A stretch of DNA of 64,000 bases from Flavobacterium sp. NRK1 (GCF_024054175.1 NZ_JAMXLA010000001.1:2972607-3036606); one strand, 5' to 3'. Numbered from the stretch's first letter, positions 17,499 through 28,466 are shown. Program-made: numbers and translations. The notes: generated from the letters alone by a model not told the origin.

Positions 17499-19100
17499 AT
17501 GGAAAACATTACAGTTATAATTATGCTGTTGTTTGGCATTGCCTTTTTAGGATTGCTGAGTAATAGGTATAAATTTCCTTTTCCTATAGTTTTGGTTTTA
17601 TCGGGATTGCTCATAAGCATAATTCCGGGGCTTCCTGTAATTGCATTAAGCCCCGAAATTGTTTTTTTAATATTTCTTCCGCCATTATTATACCATGCTT
17701 CATGGCATACCAGTTGGCATGATTTTAAAGGAGCCATACGCCCTATAAGCCTTGCAGCAATCGGGTTGGTGTTTTTTACAACACTGGCAGTTGCAGTTGC
17801 CGCTCATGCACTTATAGATGATATCAGCTGGCCGTTAGCTTTTTTAATAGGGGCTATAGTTTCTCCGCCAGATGCAGTTGCAGCAAGTTCTGTAACAAAA
17901 GGATTGGGACTGCACCCCAGATTAATTACCATACTTGATGGAGAAAGTCTTGTTAATGATGCCAGTGGCCTGGTAGCCTATAAATATGCTTTGGCAGCAA
18001 TTACGGCAGGTAACTTTGTTTTTTGGGAAGCGGGACTAAACTTTCTTGTTGTTGCGGGGGCAGGTGTTGCTATTGGTTTAGCTATGGGATATATTATGTA
18101 TCTTATACATAAAAAGTTTGTTTGTGACCCTATAATAGAAGTTACTTTAACCTTTTTGACCCCTTTTGCAGCCTATCTTATTGCGGAGCATTTCCATTTT
18201 TCGGGAGTTTTGGCAGTTGTTTCCTGCGGATTGTACCTATCATTCAGATCTGCAGAAATATTTACGCATCAAAGCCGTGTTATGGCTGTAACAGTATGGG
18301 ATGTAGTTGCCTATATACTAAACGGACTTATTTTTATTCTAATAGGGCTTCAGTTAAAACAGGTAATGGACGGTATTAGTTCTTATTCAACAGAATCTTT
18401 AATACTATGGGGACTATCTATAAGCTTTGTTGTTATTATAGTGCGCTTTTTATGGGTAGTACCTGCTGCTATGCTGCCAAGATTTTTAAGCAAACGCATA
18501 AGGAGTGCTGAAGAATTTGATCCACGAAATCTTGTCGTATTTGGCTGGGCAGGTATGCGTGGAGTTGTCTCAATGGCTGCTGCATTGGCAATACCCCTGA
18601 CTTTGCCGGGAGGAGAAGCTTTTCCGTATCGTAGTCTTATAATTTTTCTGGTATTTTGTGTTATCCTTTCTACTTTGGTTTTTTTAGGACTAACATTACC
18701 CTGGATCATCCGTAAATTAAAAATTGAGCCGTATTCTATATACGCTGAAGAGTATGAGGTACGAAACGCGATTGTATCGCAAACTATAATGCATATTGAG
18801 GATAATCTTTCCCTATTACAGGATGAATTGCTCAATAATATTAAAAGCAAGTATGAAGTTAAGTTTAACAGGCTGCAGAAAACTGAATTGCCCGCTAATT
18901 ATTTTGGTAACGGAGCCCCTTTGGCATCAAATATTTTTAATGAATATACCCGCCTGCAGATAGAACTATTAAATGTTGAGCGTAAGAAAATAGAAGAGAT
19001 GCACAAAGAGGGCAAGACTAATGAACATATTCTTCGTAAAATAGAATTAGAACTCGATCTTGAGGAAACAAGGCTGAATATGGATATGTATGGCGAATAG
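17499..19100 (+). CDS. Na+/H+ antiporter, CPA1 (NhaP/NHE) family
   Basis: 533 residues. About twelve TM helices up to residue 410, then a hydrophilic cytosolic tail of about 120 residues predicted helical and charged. Ion-site motifs: SPPDAVAAS and ESLVNDASGL with the Asn-Asp pair of the CPA1 family. Exchanges cytoplasmic Na+ (or K+) for H+. Monocistronic, with no marked regulatory signal. Confidence 0.92.
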   Translation: MENITVIIMLLFGIAFLGLLSNRYKFPFPIVLVLSGLLISIIPGLPVIALSPEIVFLIFLPPLLYHASWHTSWHDFKGAIRPISLAAIGLVFFTTLAVAVAAHALIDDISWPLAFLIGAIVSPPDAVAASSVTKGLGLHPRLITILDGESLVNDASGLVAYKYALAAITAGNFVFWEAGLNFLVVAGAGVAIGLAMGYIMYLIHKKFVCDPIIEVTLTFLTPFAAYLIAEHFHFSGVLAVVSCGLYLSFRSAEIFTHQSRVMAVTVWDVVAYILNGLIFILIGLQLKQVMDGISSYSTESLILWGLSISFVVIIVRFLWVVPAAMLPRFLSKRIRSAEEFDPRNLVVFGWAGMRGVVSMAAALAIPLTLPGGEAFPYRSLIIFLVFCVILSTLVFLGLTLPWIIRKLKIEPYSIYAEEYEVRNAIVSQTIMHIEDNLSLLQDELLNNIKSKYEVKFNRLQKTELPANYFGNGAPLASNIFNEYTRLQIELLNVERKKIEEMHKEGKTNEHILRKIELELDLEETRLNMDMYGE

Positions 19101-19212
19101 AACTTCTTACTCTTAAAGATTATTTTTCTTGATGTTGCCAGCCTTACGTTTTAACTAAAAATTATTGAGCTTTTTTATGCAGATATTTAATTATGTAATA
19201 ATTTTATAGGCT

Positions 19213-20331
19213 ATGGAAGCAAATAATAAAAGAGGCTTTGTATTTAGGCAATATGAAGCACCGTATATGTCTCCGTTTGATAAACTCTTCGAGATTTTTA
19301 CTGAATTAATCACTTATACATCGGGCGATTTAGATGAAGCTTTAGACTGGTTAAGGCAACTTGATAAAGAATATAAGCTAACCGATGAAAACTATACCAT
19401 AGACGATTTTATTGAAGACCTTAAAAAAAGAGGTTATATAAAAGATGAGGTTAAGGATGATGGTACAGGAGGATTAAAGATTACGGCAAAAACCGAAAGA
19501 TCTATCAGGCAGCAGGCATTAAATCAGATTTTTGGTAATTTAAATAAAAGCGGATCAGGAAATCATAAAACAAAGCATTCGGGTAGTGGAGACGACCATA
19601 CCGGAGAATTCAGGGAATATCATTTTGGAGATGGACTTGACAAAATCGCCCTTACCGAAAGCATAAAAAATGCTCAGGTAAATAATGGTATAGATAGTTT
19701 TATGCTTACCGAAAATGATTTGGTTGTAGAAGATTCACATCACAAGGCACAGATGAGTACTGTATTAATGATAGACATTAGCCACAGTATGATACTTTAT
19801 GGTGAAGACCGTATTACACCTGCAAAAAAGGTTGCTATGGCTCTTGCAGAACTTATAACTACACGTTATCCTAAAGATACGTTGGATATATTGGTTTTTG
19901 GTAATGATGCCTGGCCTATAGCCATTAAAGATTTACCGTATTTACAGGTAGGTCCGTTTCATACCAACACAGTCGCCGGGCTTCAGTTGGCTATGGATAT
20001 GCTTCGAAGAAAACGTAATACCAACAAACAGATTTTTATGATTACCGATGGTAAGCCAAGTTGTGTGCGTGAAAAAGACGGAAGTTACTACATGAACAGT
20101 AACGGACTTGATGAATATATTGTAGATCAATGCTATACTATGGCACAGCAGGCCCGTAAGCTTCATATACCAATTACTACCTTTATGATTGCCAGCGACC
20201 CTTACCTGCAAAAGTTTGTTAACCGTTTTACCGAGGCTAATCAGGGTAAGGCTTTTTACACAGGGTTGAAAGGTTTAGGAGAAATGATTTTCGAGGATTA
20301 TGAGACCAATAGAAAAAAACGAATTAAATAG
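19213..20331 (+). CDS. VWA-domain protein paired with MoxR-type ATPase
   Basis: 372 residues. The N-terminal 130 residues are charged; a von Willebrand A domain follows, with a complete MIDAS (DISHSM, then Thr in the HTNTV region and FMITDGKP). A HEYHFGDG-like segment precedes it (REYHFGDGLDK). Such VWA proteins act with AAA+ ATPases of the MoxR/magnesium chelatase class as metal-dependent adaptors in complex assembly. The AAA+ gene starts 15 bp downstream. Target unknown. Confidence 0.88.
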   Translation: MEANNKRGFVFRQYEAPYMSPFDKLFEIFTELITYTSGDLDEALDWLRQLDKEYKLTDENYTIDDFIEDLKKRGYIKDEVKDDGTGGLKITAKTERSIRQQALNQIFGNLNKSGSGNHKTKHSGSGDDHTGEFREYHFGDGLDKIALTESIKNAQVNNGIDSFMLTENDLVVEDSHHKAQMSTVLMIDISHSMILYGEDRITPAKKVAMALAELITTRYPKDTLDILVFGNDAWPIAIKDLPYLQVGPFHTNTVAGLQLAMDMLRRKRNTNKQIFMITDGKPSCVREKDGSYYMNSNGLDEYIVDQCYTMAQQARKLHIPITTFMIASDPYLQKFVNRFTEANQGKAFYTGLKGLGEMIFEDYETNRKKRIK

Positions 20332-20346
20332 AAATTTAGAGAAGGA

Positions 20347-21816
20347 ATGATGAATATAGAGAACATAAAAACACTTGGTGACCTTAAAAAAGCAGGATAT
20401 CAGAGTAAAAGCATTAAAGACGAACTAAGAAATAATTTAAGAGATAAGATAAGTAAAGGAGAAACGGTTTTTGAAGGCGTATGGGGTTTTGAGAACACAG
20501 TAATCCCTGAACTGGAACGGGCAATTTTATCACGTCATAATATTAACTTATTAGGACTTAGGGGACAGGCTAAAACCAGGCTTGCACGCCTAATGATAAA
20601 TTTACTGGATGAGTGGATACCTGTTGTAGAAGGATCTGAAATTAATGATGATCCGCTTAATCCAATATCGCGCTTTGCAAAAACGCTGATAGAGGAAAAA
20701 GGAGATGATACGCCTATAAGCTGGCTGCACAGGAGTGATCGTTTTTATGAAAAGCTGGCTACTCCGGATGTTACTGTGGCAGATATAATTGGAGATATAG
20801 ATCCTATTAAGGCTGCAAATTTAAAACTTTCTTATGCTGACGATCGTGTTATACATTTTGGAATGATACCACGTGCCAACAGATGTATTTTTGTTATTAA
20901 TGAGTTACCTGACCTTCAGGCAAGAATACAGGTAGCATTATTCAATATACTACAGGAAGGAGATATACAAATACGAGGATTCAAGGTAAGAATGAATCTT
21001 GATCTGCAATTTATATTTACTGCCAATCCTGAAGATTATACTAATAGAGGAAGTATTGTAACTCCGTTAAAAGACCGTATCGGTTCGCAAATTCTTACGC
21101 ATTACCCGGAAACGGTAAAAATAGCAAGGACTATTACAGAACAGGAGGCTAATCTTGATGGGCGACAGAGTGATTTTATCCATGTACCATCTATAGCTAA
21201 AGATTTATTAGAACAAATAAGTTTTGAAGCCCGTGATAGTGAGTTTGTAGATTATAAAAGCGGCGTAAGTGCAAGGATGAGTATTACAGCTTTTGAAAAC
21301 CTGCTGAGCACTGCCGAAAGAAGAGCATTAATTTCAGGTGATGAAAAAACTACGGTTAGACTTTCGGACTTTATGGGAATTATACCTGCTATTACCGGTA
21401 AAGTGGAGTTGGTTTATGAAGGAGAGCAGGAGGGAGCAGCCGTTGTTGCAGAACATCTTTTAGGCAATGCTGTTAAAACAATGTTCCCGGATTTTTTCCC
21501 AAAAATAGAGAAACTGGAAAAGAATAGTGATAAAGGACCATACCAGGAAGTAATTGACTGGTTCTTTAATGAAAGTGGATTTGATCTGCCGGATGATGCG
21601 AGCGATAAAGAATATAAAAAACAACTTGATTCTATTATTCCTTTAAAGCAGTTGGTACTCAAATATCAACCCGATGCACCTAAAGAAGATCAGTATTTCT
21701 TAAAAGAATTTATTCTGTGGGGATTGTCTGAATTTAAAAAGTTAAGTAAAGACAGATATACTCAGGGATATCAGTTTAAAGATCTTTACGGAAGTTATAT
21801 CAGTAAAAATTTATAG
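20347..21816 (+). CDS. MoxR / magnesium-chelatase-like AAA+ ATPase
   Basis: 489 residues. Walker A of the MoxR form (GLRGQAKT), Walker B region IFVINELPDLQ, sensor 1 in FIFTANPEDY, and an arginine-rich arginine-finger region around LKDRIGSQ. A purine-rich stretch GAGAAGGA stands just before the ATG. Works with the upstream VWA protein, probably as a chaperone-like motor on an unknown client. A terminator follows 10 bp later. Confidence 0.9.
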   Translation: MMNIENIKTLGDLKKAGYQSKSIKDELRNNLRDKISKGETVFEGVWGFENTVIPELERAILSRHNINLLGLRGQAKTRLARLMINLLDEWIPVVEGSEINDDPLNPISRFAKTLIEEKGDDTPISWLHRSDRFYEKLATPDVTVADIIGDIDPIKAANLKLSYADDRVIHFGMIPRANRCIFVINELPDLQARIQVALFNILQEGDIQIRGFKVRMNLDLQFIFTANPEDYTNRGSIVTPLKDRIGSQILTHYPETVKIARTITEQEANLDGRQSDFIHVPSIAKDLLEQISFEARDSEFVDYKSGVSARMSITAFENLLSTAERRALISGDEKTTVRLSDFMGIIPAITGKVELVYEGEQEGAAVVAEHLLGNAVKTMFPDFFPKIEKLEKNSDKGPYQEVIDWFFNESGFDLPDDASDKEYKKQLDSIIPLKQLVLKYQPDAPKEDQYFLKEFILWGLSEFKKLSKDRYTQGYQFKDLYGSYISKNL

Positions 21817-21825
21817 TTAAAAAAC

Positions 21826-21858
21826 AAAAACCTGTTCAGCAATGAGCAGGTTTTTTTA
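21826..21858. terminator. Rho-independent terminator
   Basis: AAAACCTGTTCA and TGAGCAGGTTTT form a stem with a GCAA loop (one G-U pair), followed by T6. It lies between the ATPase gene and the converging SusR-like gene, where it can end both transcripts. Confidence 0.88.
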
Positions 21859-21862
21859 TACA

Positions 21863-23458
21863 CTATATCGTTTCTATAGCCATTATCTTTTCTTCAAATA
21901 CATCTTTAAAATCAGATTTGCTTTTTATCCTTGTTTTATAGGTGTAGATGGTAGAAACGGATAACTCTAAAAAGTCTGCTACCTGATTACTATCCTGAAT
22001 ACCCAGGCGATATAAAGCATAAATGCGAAGTTCTGTATTTAAGAGTTCTCCTTTTTTTACTATTGTCCTGTGATCGGGAGGGAAAAGAGTATTAAAATCT
22101 CCTATAAAAGAGGGGAATAGTCTTAAAAATATCTCATCAAATTGATGAAACAGGCTTTCTCTTTCTTTTTTAATATTATAAGCCTTGAGGCTTGTGAGCA
22201 CTTCATCAGTTTTTTTAGATATTATTTTTTGAATGGTGCTTTTTTGCATGTGGTCTATTTTATTAATAAACTCAGATGTAGCCTTGATGAAATAAGCAAT
22301 ATATTCTTCTTTTATTGTATTGGCTTCGCTAAGGCTCTTATTCATTTTTTGCAGTTTCTCATAAGATGATGCCATTGCTTTTCTGGAAGCATTGCGTTCT
22401 TTTAGCTGCTTAAAAATTATAATAAGAAAAAGGATAATTATTAAAGCCAGTACAGTTAATAGTATTACTATTTTTTCGAGCAGATCGTTTTTATCGTTTA
22501 CCTTATTTAGCTGGGCTTTTTCTATAATAGGGAGTATAGATGATATTTCAATTTTTCTGTGCCTTGCATCATAAAATGTAGCATCGTCCATAGCAAGGTT
22601 AATATATTTATTTGCTTTTTCTAAATAACCTTTCTTAAAAAGTTCATTAGCAAGATTGCGCAATGCCACTGTTTCTTTAGTAGCGTTTTTAACATCTGCA
22701 ATTGCAGCCAGTGTTAAGTAATATATAGCCTTGTCAGTATCTCCTTTCTCAGAATAAATATAACCTAATGAAGATGTGGCTATGCCATAATATTCTGTAG
22801 GGAGTTTAAAATGATTTATCCAGTAGCTAAAAGCTTGTTCTGCACCCTTCCAGTCCTGTTGTTTTAGTCTTTTAAGGCTTTCAGCTGCCCAATAGTCATT
22901 TGTATTTTGCTTTACCAGCGAAATAGCCTTTTCCAGTAAAAGGTTTCCTTTCTGTATGTAGTTAATATTGTAACGATGGTCTCTGGTATAATCGGCAAGA
23001 TCATAGTAAGCACGTGCTTTTACAGAATAATAATCATATTGATTTTTAATATCCAAATTTTCCGCCTGGATGCTGTTAAGAGTATCTATAGCTTCTTTAA
23101 AAAGACCTGAAGATAATAAAACAAACCCTTCATTTATTTTGCTAAGCGATAAAAGCTTATTGTCTTTGAGTAATATAGCTTTTGATTTAGCCTGCTCAAT
23201 ATAATAGTAAGCAGAATCATATTTAAAAGATTTATATTCTTCAAAAAGATTCATATAATCATAATACAAATTCCTATTATCGTTACTGAGTGTATATTTA
23301 TGAATATTACGGTTCAGTTCTTTGATCCTTACATATTTCTGCTTTATATAAATATCCTTTTTTTGAAGCGAACGATCAAGACTGTCAAGAACAGGATTAA
23401 TATTTTTTGCTGTTGCAGTTAATGTAAACAGAAATAATATAAAGTAAAATCTTAGCAT
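21863..23458 (-). CDS. SusR-like membrane regulator (TPR, TM, DUF6377-type C-terminus)
   Basis: 531 residues. Signal peptide (1-17), TPR-like helices at about 60-310 in the periplasm, one TM helix at about 330-352 ([15 protein letters not shown]), a coiled coil, and a cytoplasmic C-terminal part ending in a LuxR-like helix-turn-helix ([27 protein letters not shown]). Regulators of this build, including SusR of Bacteroides thetaiotaomicron, sense oligosaccharides and activate their locus. It is divergent from the SusCD operon with a 415-bp gap and is its likely activator. Confidence 0.85.
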   Translation of the reverse strand: MLRFYFILFLFTLTATAKNINPVLDSLDRSLQKKDIYIKQKYVRIKELNRNIHKYTLSNDNRNLYYDYMNLFEEYKSFKYDSAYYYIEQAKSKAILLKDNKLLSLSKINEGFVLLSSGLFKEAIDTLNSIQAENLDIKNQYDYYSVKARAYYDLADYTRDHRYNINYIQKGNLLLEKAISLVKQNTNDYWAAESLKRLKQQDWKGAEQAFSYWINHFKLPTEYYGIATSSLGYIYSEKGDTDKAIYYLTLAAIADVKNATKETVALRNLANELFKKGYLEKANKYINLAMDDATFYDARHRKIEISSILPIIEKAQLNKVNDKNDLLEKIVILLTVLALIIILFLIIIFKQLKERNASRKAMASSYEKLQKMNKSLSEANTIKEEYIAYFIKATSEFINKIDHMQKSTIQKIISKKTDEVLTSLKAYNIKKERESLFHQFDEIFLRLFPSFIGDFNTLFPPDHRTIVKKGELLNTELRIYALYRLGIQDSNQVADFLELSVSTIYTYKTRIKSKSDFKDVFEEKIMAIETI

Positions 23459-23873
23459 GTTTTGTATAGTAGAGATTTTTTAATGCGGCTGAGTAATCAC
23501 TTCTATTTGATGAAAAGTAATAATCAAGGTGTTTTTTTTAACAGAATTTTTAAAGATGCTAAATGTACTGTAAAATATTACAATTTGGTAATAAAAAAGC
23601 AATATATATAAGGTATATAAAAAAATAACGCTATAAATTTTAAATATCTTCATTTATTTAGACTTTAAAAGCTATTTTTAAATCTAAATTATATCTTGAT
23701 TTTTTTAAAATAATATTTTATTAATTTATTGAAATACAGTGTTTTAATTTTAATTATAACGATATAGTATCTTGATTTTACCTGAATGTTTTTTTTACTC
23801 CGTCTTTAACAGCTAGCTTCGTCATATTCTTTTTTTAAGAGGACAAATTAACTAACAAAAAACAACAAAATTT
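23459..23873. promoter_or_regulatory. Divergent control region of the alpha-glucan locus
   Basis: 415 bp, very AT-rich, between the regulator and the SusCD operon. I see no strong TAnnTTTG promoter. Three near-identical direct repeats occur: TATCTTCATTTA at 23645, TATCTTGATTTT at 23692 and TATCTTGATTTT at 23768. They are candidate operator sites for the SusR-like protein. No ORF of note. Confidence 0.4.
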
Positions 23874-24392
23874 ATGAGATGTAAAATTATCTATTTGTTA
23901 GCTATCATCGGTTTTTTAGCCATTGGCTGTAGTGAGACTGATGATGGTAATCATGTAGACCCAATCACTCTTAATGAGAAAATTAATGGTGAATGGGGCT
24001 TAATGAATTTAAAGATGGTTGACGAGTATGCGAAGTCAAATAAACTTGAGCCATCTGAACAAGATATTAGCACATTATTTAATTATCCTGATTTCAGGAT
24101 AAAACTTAATGTTGATGACAAGATGCAGCCTACTTCCTATGAAGTTACAGGTGAAGTTCCACCTTTATTTGCCTTGAATGGGTATTGGAAATTAAGCTCA
24201 GATTTCCAGCAGCCTACAGGTGAACCTGTGAAGATCTATTTATATAGTGATGCAGAGAAAACTCAAAAAACAGATGAATTAAAACTTACATCTGTACCGG
24301 GAAGTAACGAAGAAATGGAAATTCAGCTTGTTAGGACATCTGAAGGTACGCCATTCGTGTCCTACACATTCAGGTTAAATGCTATTAATTAA
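23874..24392 (+). CDS. Small lipoprotein of the polysaccharide locus (DUF5004-like)
   Basis: 172 residues. Lipoprotein signal with lipobox AIGC, followed by acidic SETDDG, a pattern typical of surface-exposed lipoproteins. The body (about 30-170) is beta-rich with LNEKINGEWGL at the start, like DUF5004 lipoproteins found in glycan loci. Possible role in carbohydrate binding or in assembly of the SusCD complex; not demonstrated. First gene of the operon. Confidence 0.75.
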   Translation: MRCKIIYLLAIIGFLAIGCSETDDGNHVDPITLNEKINGEWGLMNLKMVDEYAKSNKLEPSEQDISTLFNYPDFRIKLNVDDKMQPTSYEVTGEVPPLFALNGYWKLSSDFQQPTGEPVKIYLYSDAEKTQKTDELKLTSVPGSNEEMEIQLVRTSEGTPFVSYTFRLNAIN

Positions 24393-24399
24393 AAGTAAT

Positions 24400-25476
24400 A
24401 TGAAAAAACTAATACATATAATAGTACTGGCTTTTATAATGATTCCGAACTTTATACAGGCACAGCAGGAAATGGGAACACCGGCAAAAATATGGTCGTA
24501 TCCTGTTGTATATAAATATGATGAAGAAGTTACATGGTATTTTGATCTTTCAACTACTGCTTTTCCAGAAGGAGAGGATATTTATCTATGGATATGGTCG
24601 CCATCTGAACCGGATGCAGGTAACTGGGAAAACTCTTCTGATTTTGCAAAACTTACCTATGAAGGAAATAAAGTATGGAGCTTTACGCTTACGCCTACAA
24701 CTTATTTTTCCGTAACTCCTGAAGAAATTGCTGCGAGTGCAGGTTTTTGGCTTAGACTGAAAGACAAAACAGGAACTAAACAATCTGATGTTGCAAATGT
24801 TACTTATACACCTTTTGATGATTTTGCTACTGCGAATGAACTAATAAGGGCATATCCTCCTGCACCTACATTAACCGGCGGATTAAGTATATTATTTAAT
24901 GCTAATCTGGCACCCGGTTTTGAAGATGCAACAAGTGTACATTTTCATAGTGGACTTAATAACTGGGATATTAAGCAGGAATATCAGTCGTGGCTGCCGG
25001 AAATTGTTGAAAAAACAAAACTTAAAAATCTTGGTGGAGGTATTTATAAAATGGATTTAATTCCATCAGTATATTATAATGCTCCGGAGGGCTATGTTAT
25101 GGAAAACCTGGTTTTTTTAATGGTTAAAGATGATTGGGCAGGAACAATACCCGATCAGGTTCTTAATGCAGCCGAATATATTCCCCCACCGCCACCTAAG
25201 TTTATGTTCTTTCCGGCTCAGATCAGTAAAAGAGACTTTTTGGGTATAATAAGAACTAATAATGAGAGCAATGTTAACAAACTTCTTTATACTGTTACCG
25301 CTGCAGATCATGTTATTACAGGTGAATTTTCTGGTGGTGTGGCAGAAATTAAAGGTTTTGTAAATCTGGTGTCAGAACTTAACGGTGTAAATGCTACCGA
25401 AATTCATGTTTTGGTTAAAGACAATAACGGCAGGGTTATTTCTGATACAACCATTCCTTTAAAAACGGTAGACTAA
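24400..25476 (+). CDS. SusE/F-position glycan-binding protein, two tandem domains
   Basis: 358 residues from the Met at 24400. I prefer that start because it begins the signal peptide (MKKLIHIIVLAFIMIPNFIQAQ) and lies 7 bp after the previous stop; an upstream ATG at 24379 overlaps the previous gene. The signal is type I with no lipobox. Two similar beta-sandwich units follow (about 25-145 and 165-265), rich in Trp/Tyr (TWYFDL, YLWIWSP; LNNWD, YQSWLPE) as in starch-binding proteins. The ending YIPPPPPKFMFFPAQISK links to a third domain. It lies ahead of SusC rather than after SusD. Confidence 0.7.
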   Translation: MKKLIHIIVLAFIMIPNFIQAQQEMGTPAKIWSYPVVYKYDEEVTWYFDLSTTAFPEGEDIYLWIWSPSEPDAGNWENSSDFAKLTYEGNKVWSFTLTPTTYFSVTPEEIAASAGFWLRLKDKTGTKQSDVANVTYTPFDDFATANELIRAYPPAPTLTGGLSILFNANLAPGFEDATSVHFHSGLNNWDIKQEYQSWLPEIVEKTKLKNLGGGIYKMDLIPSVYYNAPEGYVMENLVFLMVKDDWAGTIPDQVLNAAEYIPPPPPKFMFFPAQISKRDFLGIIRTNNESNVNKLLYTVTAADHVITGEFSGGVAEIKGFVNLVSELNGVNATEIHVLVKDNNGRVISDTTIPLKTVD

Positions 25477-25506
25477 CAAACACTATCAACCCAAAAATCA
25501 ATTCTA

Positions 25507-28437
25507 ATGAATAATATAAATACAAATGTGGTCCAGAAAAAATACTGGGCTAATAAATCGTTGGTATTCATGATTCTCATGCTTTTTCTTTCTGCGGGTA
25601 TGTTCGCACAAGGGAAAAAGCTGATATCAGGCGTTGTTTACGATAATACCAAGACTCCGATGCCGGAGGTTAATATACTTGAGGCAGGAACTACAAATGC
25701 TACATCTACAGATGTAGATGGTAAATTTGTTATAGAAGTTAATACAGGAAGTACAATAGTAATATCATTTGTAGGGTTTACTACGCAAAATATTACCATT
25801 GATGCTTCTACAACTACTTTAGATGTTCACCTTGAAGAAAGCGCTATTATGCTGGAAGGCGTAGAGCTTGTATCTGTAGGTTATGGTTCTATGCGTAAAT
25901 CAGATCTTACAGGGGCTATATCTACAGTAAAAGGTGAAGACCTTGTAAAAGGTGTTATTACTTCTACAGAACAGGCTTTACAGGGTAAAGTTGCGGGTTT
26001 AACTGTAACACAAAGTACTGGTGACCCAAGTAGCGGTGCTACTTTGCGTTTAAGGGGAGGAACTTCATTAACGGCAAGCAATAGTCCGCTTATTGTTGTT
26101 GATGGTATAGCAGGTGTAGATATTAATATAGTTCAGCCATCAGATATTAAGTCGGTTGATGTATTAAAAGATGCATCCGCAACTGCAATATATGGTTCTA
26201 GAGGAGCAAATGGTGTTATTATCATAACTACAAAAGGGGGAAGTAAAAAAACAACTGTGGTTTATAACGGATATACCGGTGTTAGCCAGGCTTCTAATAA
26301 TCTTGATCTACTTTCGGCAGATCAATGGAGGGCTTATGTAAGGAAAAATAATCTTACAGATGCTGTAGATTACGGCGGTAATACTAACTGGCAGAAAGAA
26401 CTGCAGCAAACGGCATTTACTCAATCCCATAATATTAGTATATCTTCTGGCGGAGAGATGAGCAATATGCGTGCATCTATATTATATCTTAATAATGAGG
26501 GTGTTATTAAAACTACCGGGCTTGAGCGTTTAAGTGCTAATGTGGCAGGTACACAATATGCCGCTAATAAAGCTTTAAAGTTTGATACAGGTATTTTTGC
26601 CAACATCGATAAATGGCATCCGCTTGACTATAGAATTTTTGAGAGATCATTTAATCTTAACCCTACAATTCCGGTAAGAGATGCTAATGGAGATTTTACT
26701 GAAGTAGGAGGTACACTAAATGAAAATCCTGTTGAGATTCAGACTAACCGTACGGCAGATAATGAAAGGCACAGGGTATTAGGTTATTTTAAAACAGAAG
26801 CTAAATTTCTTAATGATTTTACAGCAACCGTTAACCTGTCTTTAGAACACAATGCTATGCAGGGGAACACCTATAAACCTTCTTATGCAATGATGGAAGG
26901 AAGAACAGAGCGGGGTTACGCCCAAAAAACATATGAAGAATACCAAAATGCACAGTTAGAAGCATTTCTTAGCTATAATAAACTTATAGGTAAACATAGT
27001 ATAAATGCGGTGGCAGGTTATTCTTATTACGAAAACATATACAAAGGTTTTGGAGCTCAGCGTAGTGGTTTTGTTACAGACCTTTTTGGCTATAACAATC
27101 TTGGTGCAGGATATAACTACCGTTTAGGAGATGTGTATTCTTATAAAGGAAAATCTAATCTTGTTTCGTTTTTTGGCAGGGCAAACTACTCTTATGACGG
27201 TAAATATATGTTTACAGGTACAGTAAGAAGAGATGGTTCAAGCCGTTTCGGAGCAAACAATAAATGGGGTGTTTTCCCTTCTGCTTCAGTTGCATGGAGA
27301 ATTACCGGGGAAGATTTTATGCAATCTACAGGAAACTGGCTTACTAATTTAAAGGTCAGGGCAGGTTACGGCGTTACAGGTAACCAGGATGGTATTGGCG
27401 AGTATAAATCATTATCTATTCTTGGAGTAGGGCATGACAGTTATTATGATCCGGCCACCGGAACCTGGAGCCTTGCTTATTCACCTACACAAAACCCTAA
27501 TCCTGATTTGAAATGGGAATCAACCAAGCAGACTAATATTGGTGTAGATTTTAGCCTTTTCAACAGAATTACAGGTTCATTTGAGTGGTATAATAAGAAA
27601 ACAGAAGATTTATTATATACTTATCAGGTACCGCAGCCACCATACTTGGTAGGTACAATGCTTGCTAACGTAGGTGATTTATCTAATAAAGGTATAGAGC
27701 TTACGCTAAATGCAAACATTATTAGTAGCAAAAACTTTACCTGGGATACCAACTTTACTTTTGCTAAAAACAAGCAAAAGATAGAAAAGCTTTCTAACCA
27801 GACCTATAAAACAGATGTTATTTACAGTGGTTCATTACATGGGCTTTCGGGTATGTCTAACCAATTCTCGCAAATCATTAAAGAGGGTTATGCTGTAGGT
27901 ACTTTTTGGGGACCAGAGGCACATGGTCTTGATGAAAACGGGAATATTATTGTTGATGATACCGATAAAGAAATTGGAAATGCACAGCCTGATTTTAGTT
28001 TAGGTTTTGGAATGAACTTTACCTATAAAAATTTTGATTTCGGTTTTACAGGCTATGGAATGTTTGGTCAGGATGTATTAAACGCAACAGATATGATGCT
28101 TAATGACCCTAACAGGTTACCGTCATACAATGTTACAGATGATTATCTAACTACAGGTATTACATCTTCACCTAAATATTCAAGTTACTGGATAGAAGAT
28201 GGTTCTTTTTTCAGACTGCAAACGGTTAGTGTAGGGTATACTATTCCGTTTAAAGATTCATCATCTAAACTTAGACTATATATGACAGGACAAAACCTTG
28301 CTGTATTTACAAGTTACAAAGGTGTAGATCCTGAAGTGAACTATAGCGGATTAGACAGTCCGGGAATTGACAGGTTTAATAACTACCCAAGACCAAGAAC
28401 TATAACTTTTGGGTTAAACTTTACTCTGGCAAACTAA
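25507..28437 (+). CDS. susC: SusC-family TonB-dependent outer-membrane transporter
   Basis: 976 residues. Signal peptide ending GMFAQG, a carboxypeptidase-D-like regulatory domain (about 38-115, ISGVVYDNTKTPMPEVNI), a plug domain (about 125-240, with the SusC signature DVLKDASATAIYGSRGANGVIII) and a 22-strand barrel to the C-terminus ending in an aromatic-rich strand. It imports oligosaccharides using TonB energy, with SusD as lid. The susD gene begins 29 bp later. Context with GH97 points to an alpha-glucan. Confidence 0.95.
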   Translation: MNNINTNVVQKKYWANKSLVFMILMLFLSAGMFAQGKKLISGVVYDNTKTPMPEVNILEAGTTNATSTDVDGKFVIEVNTGSTIVISFVGFTTQNITIDASTTTLDVHLEESAIMLEGVELVSVGYGSMRKSDLTGAISTVKGEDLVKGVITSTEQALQGKVAGLTVTQSTGDPSSGATLRLRGGTSLTASNSPLIVVDGIAGVDINIVQPSDIKSVDVLKDASATAIYGSRGANGVIIITTKGGSKKTTVVYNGYTGVSQASNNLDLLSADQWRAYVRKNNLTDAVDYGGNTNWQKELQQTAFTQSHNISISSGGEMSNMRASILYLNNEGVIKTTGLERLSANVAGTQYAANKALKFDTGIFANIDKWHPLDYRIFERSFNLNPTIPVRDANGDFTEVGGTLNENPVEIQTNRTADNERHRVLGYFKTEAKFLNDFTATVNLSLEHNAMQGNTYKPSYAMMEGRTERGYAQKTYEEYQNAQLEAFLSYNKLIGKHSINAVAGYSYYENIYKGFGAQRSGFVTDLFGYNNLGAGYNYRLGDVYSYKGKSNLVSFFGRANYSYDGKYMFTGTVRRDGSSRFGANNKWGVFPSASVAWRITGEDFMQSTGNWLTNLKVRAGYGVTGNQDGIGEYKSLSILGVGHDSYYDPATGTWSLAYSPTQNPNPDLKWESTKQTNIGVDFSLFNRITGSFEWYNKKTEDLLYTYQVPQPPYLVGTMLANVGDLSNKGIELTLNANIISSKNFTWDTNFTFAKNKQKIEKLSNQTYKTDVIYSGSLHGLSGMSNQFSQIIKEGYAVGTFWGPEAHGLDENGNIIVDDTDKEIGNAQPDFSLGFGMNFTYKNFDFGFTGYGMFGQDVLNATDMMLNDPNRLPSYNVTDDYLTTGITSSPKYSSYWIEDGSFFRLQTVSVGYTIPFKDSSSKLRLYMTGQNLAVFTSYKGVDPEVNYSGLDSPGIDRFNNYPRPRTITFGLNFTLAN

Positions 28438-28466
28438 ACATAACAGATAATTATAAAACATAAGAA

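Noticed and set aside
24379..24399. Upstream ATG for the SusE/F-position protein
   Set aside because: It overlaps the previous gene and adds seven residues ahead of a complete signal peptide that begins at 24400.
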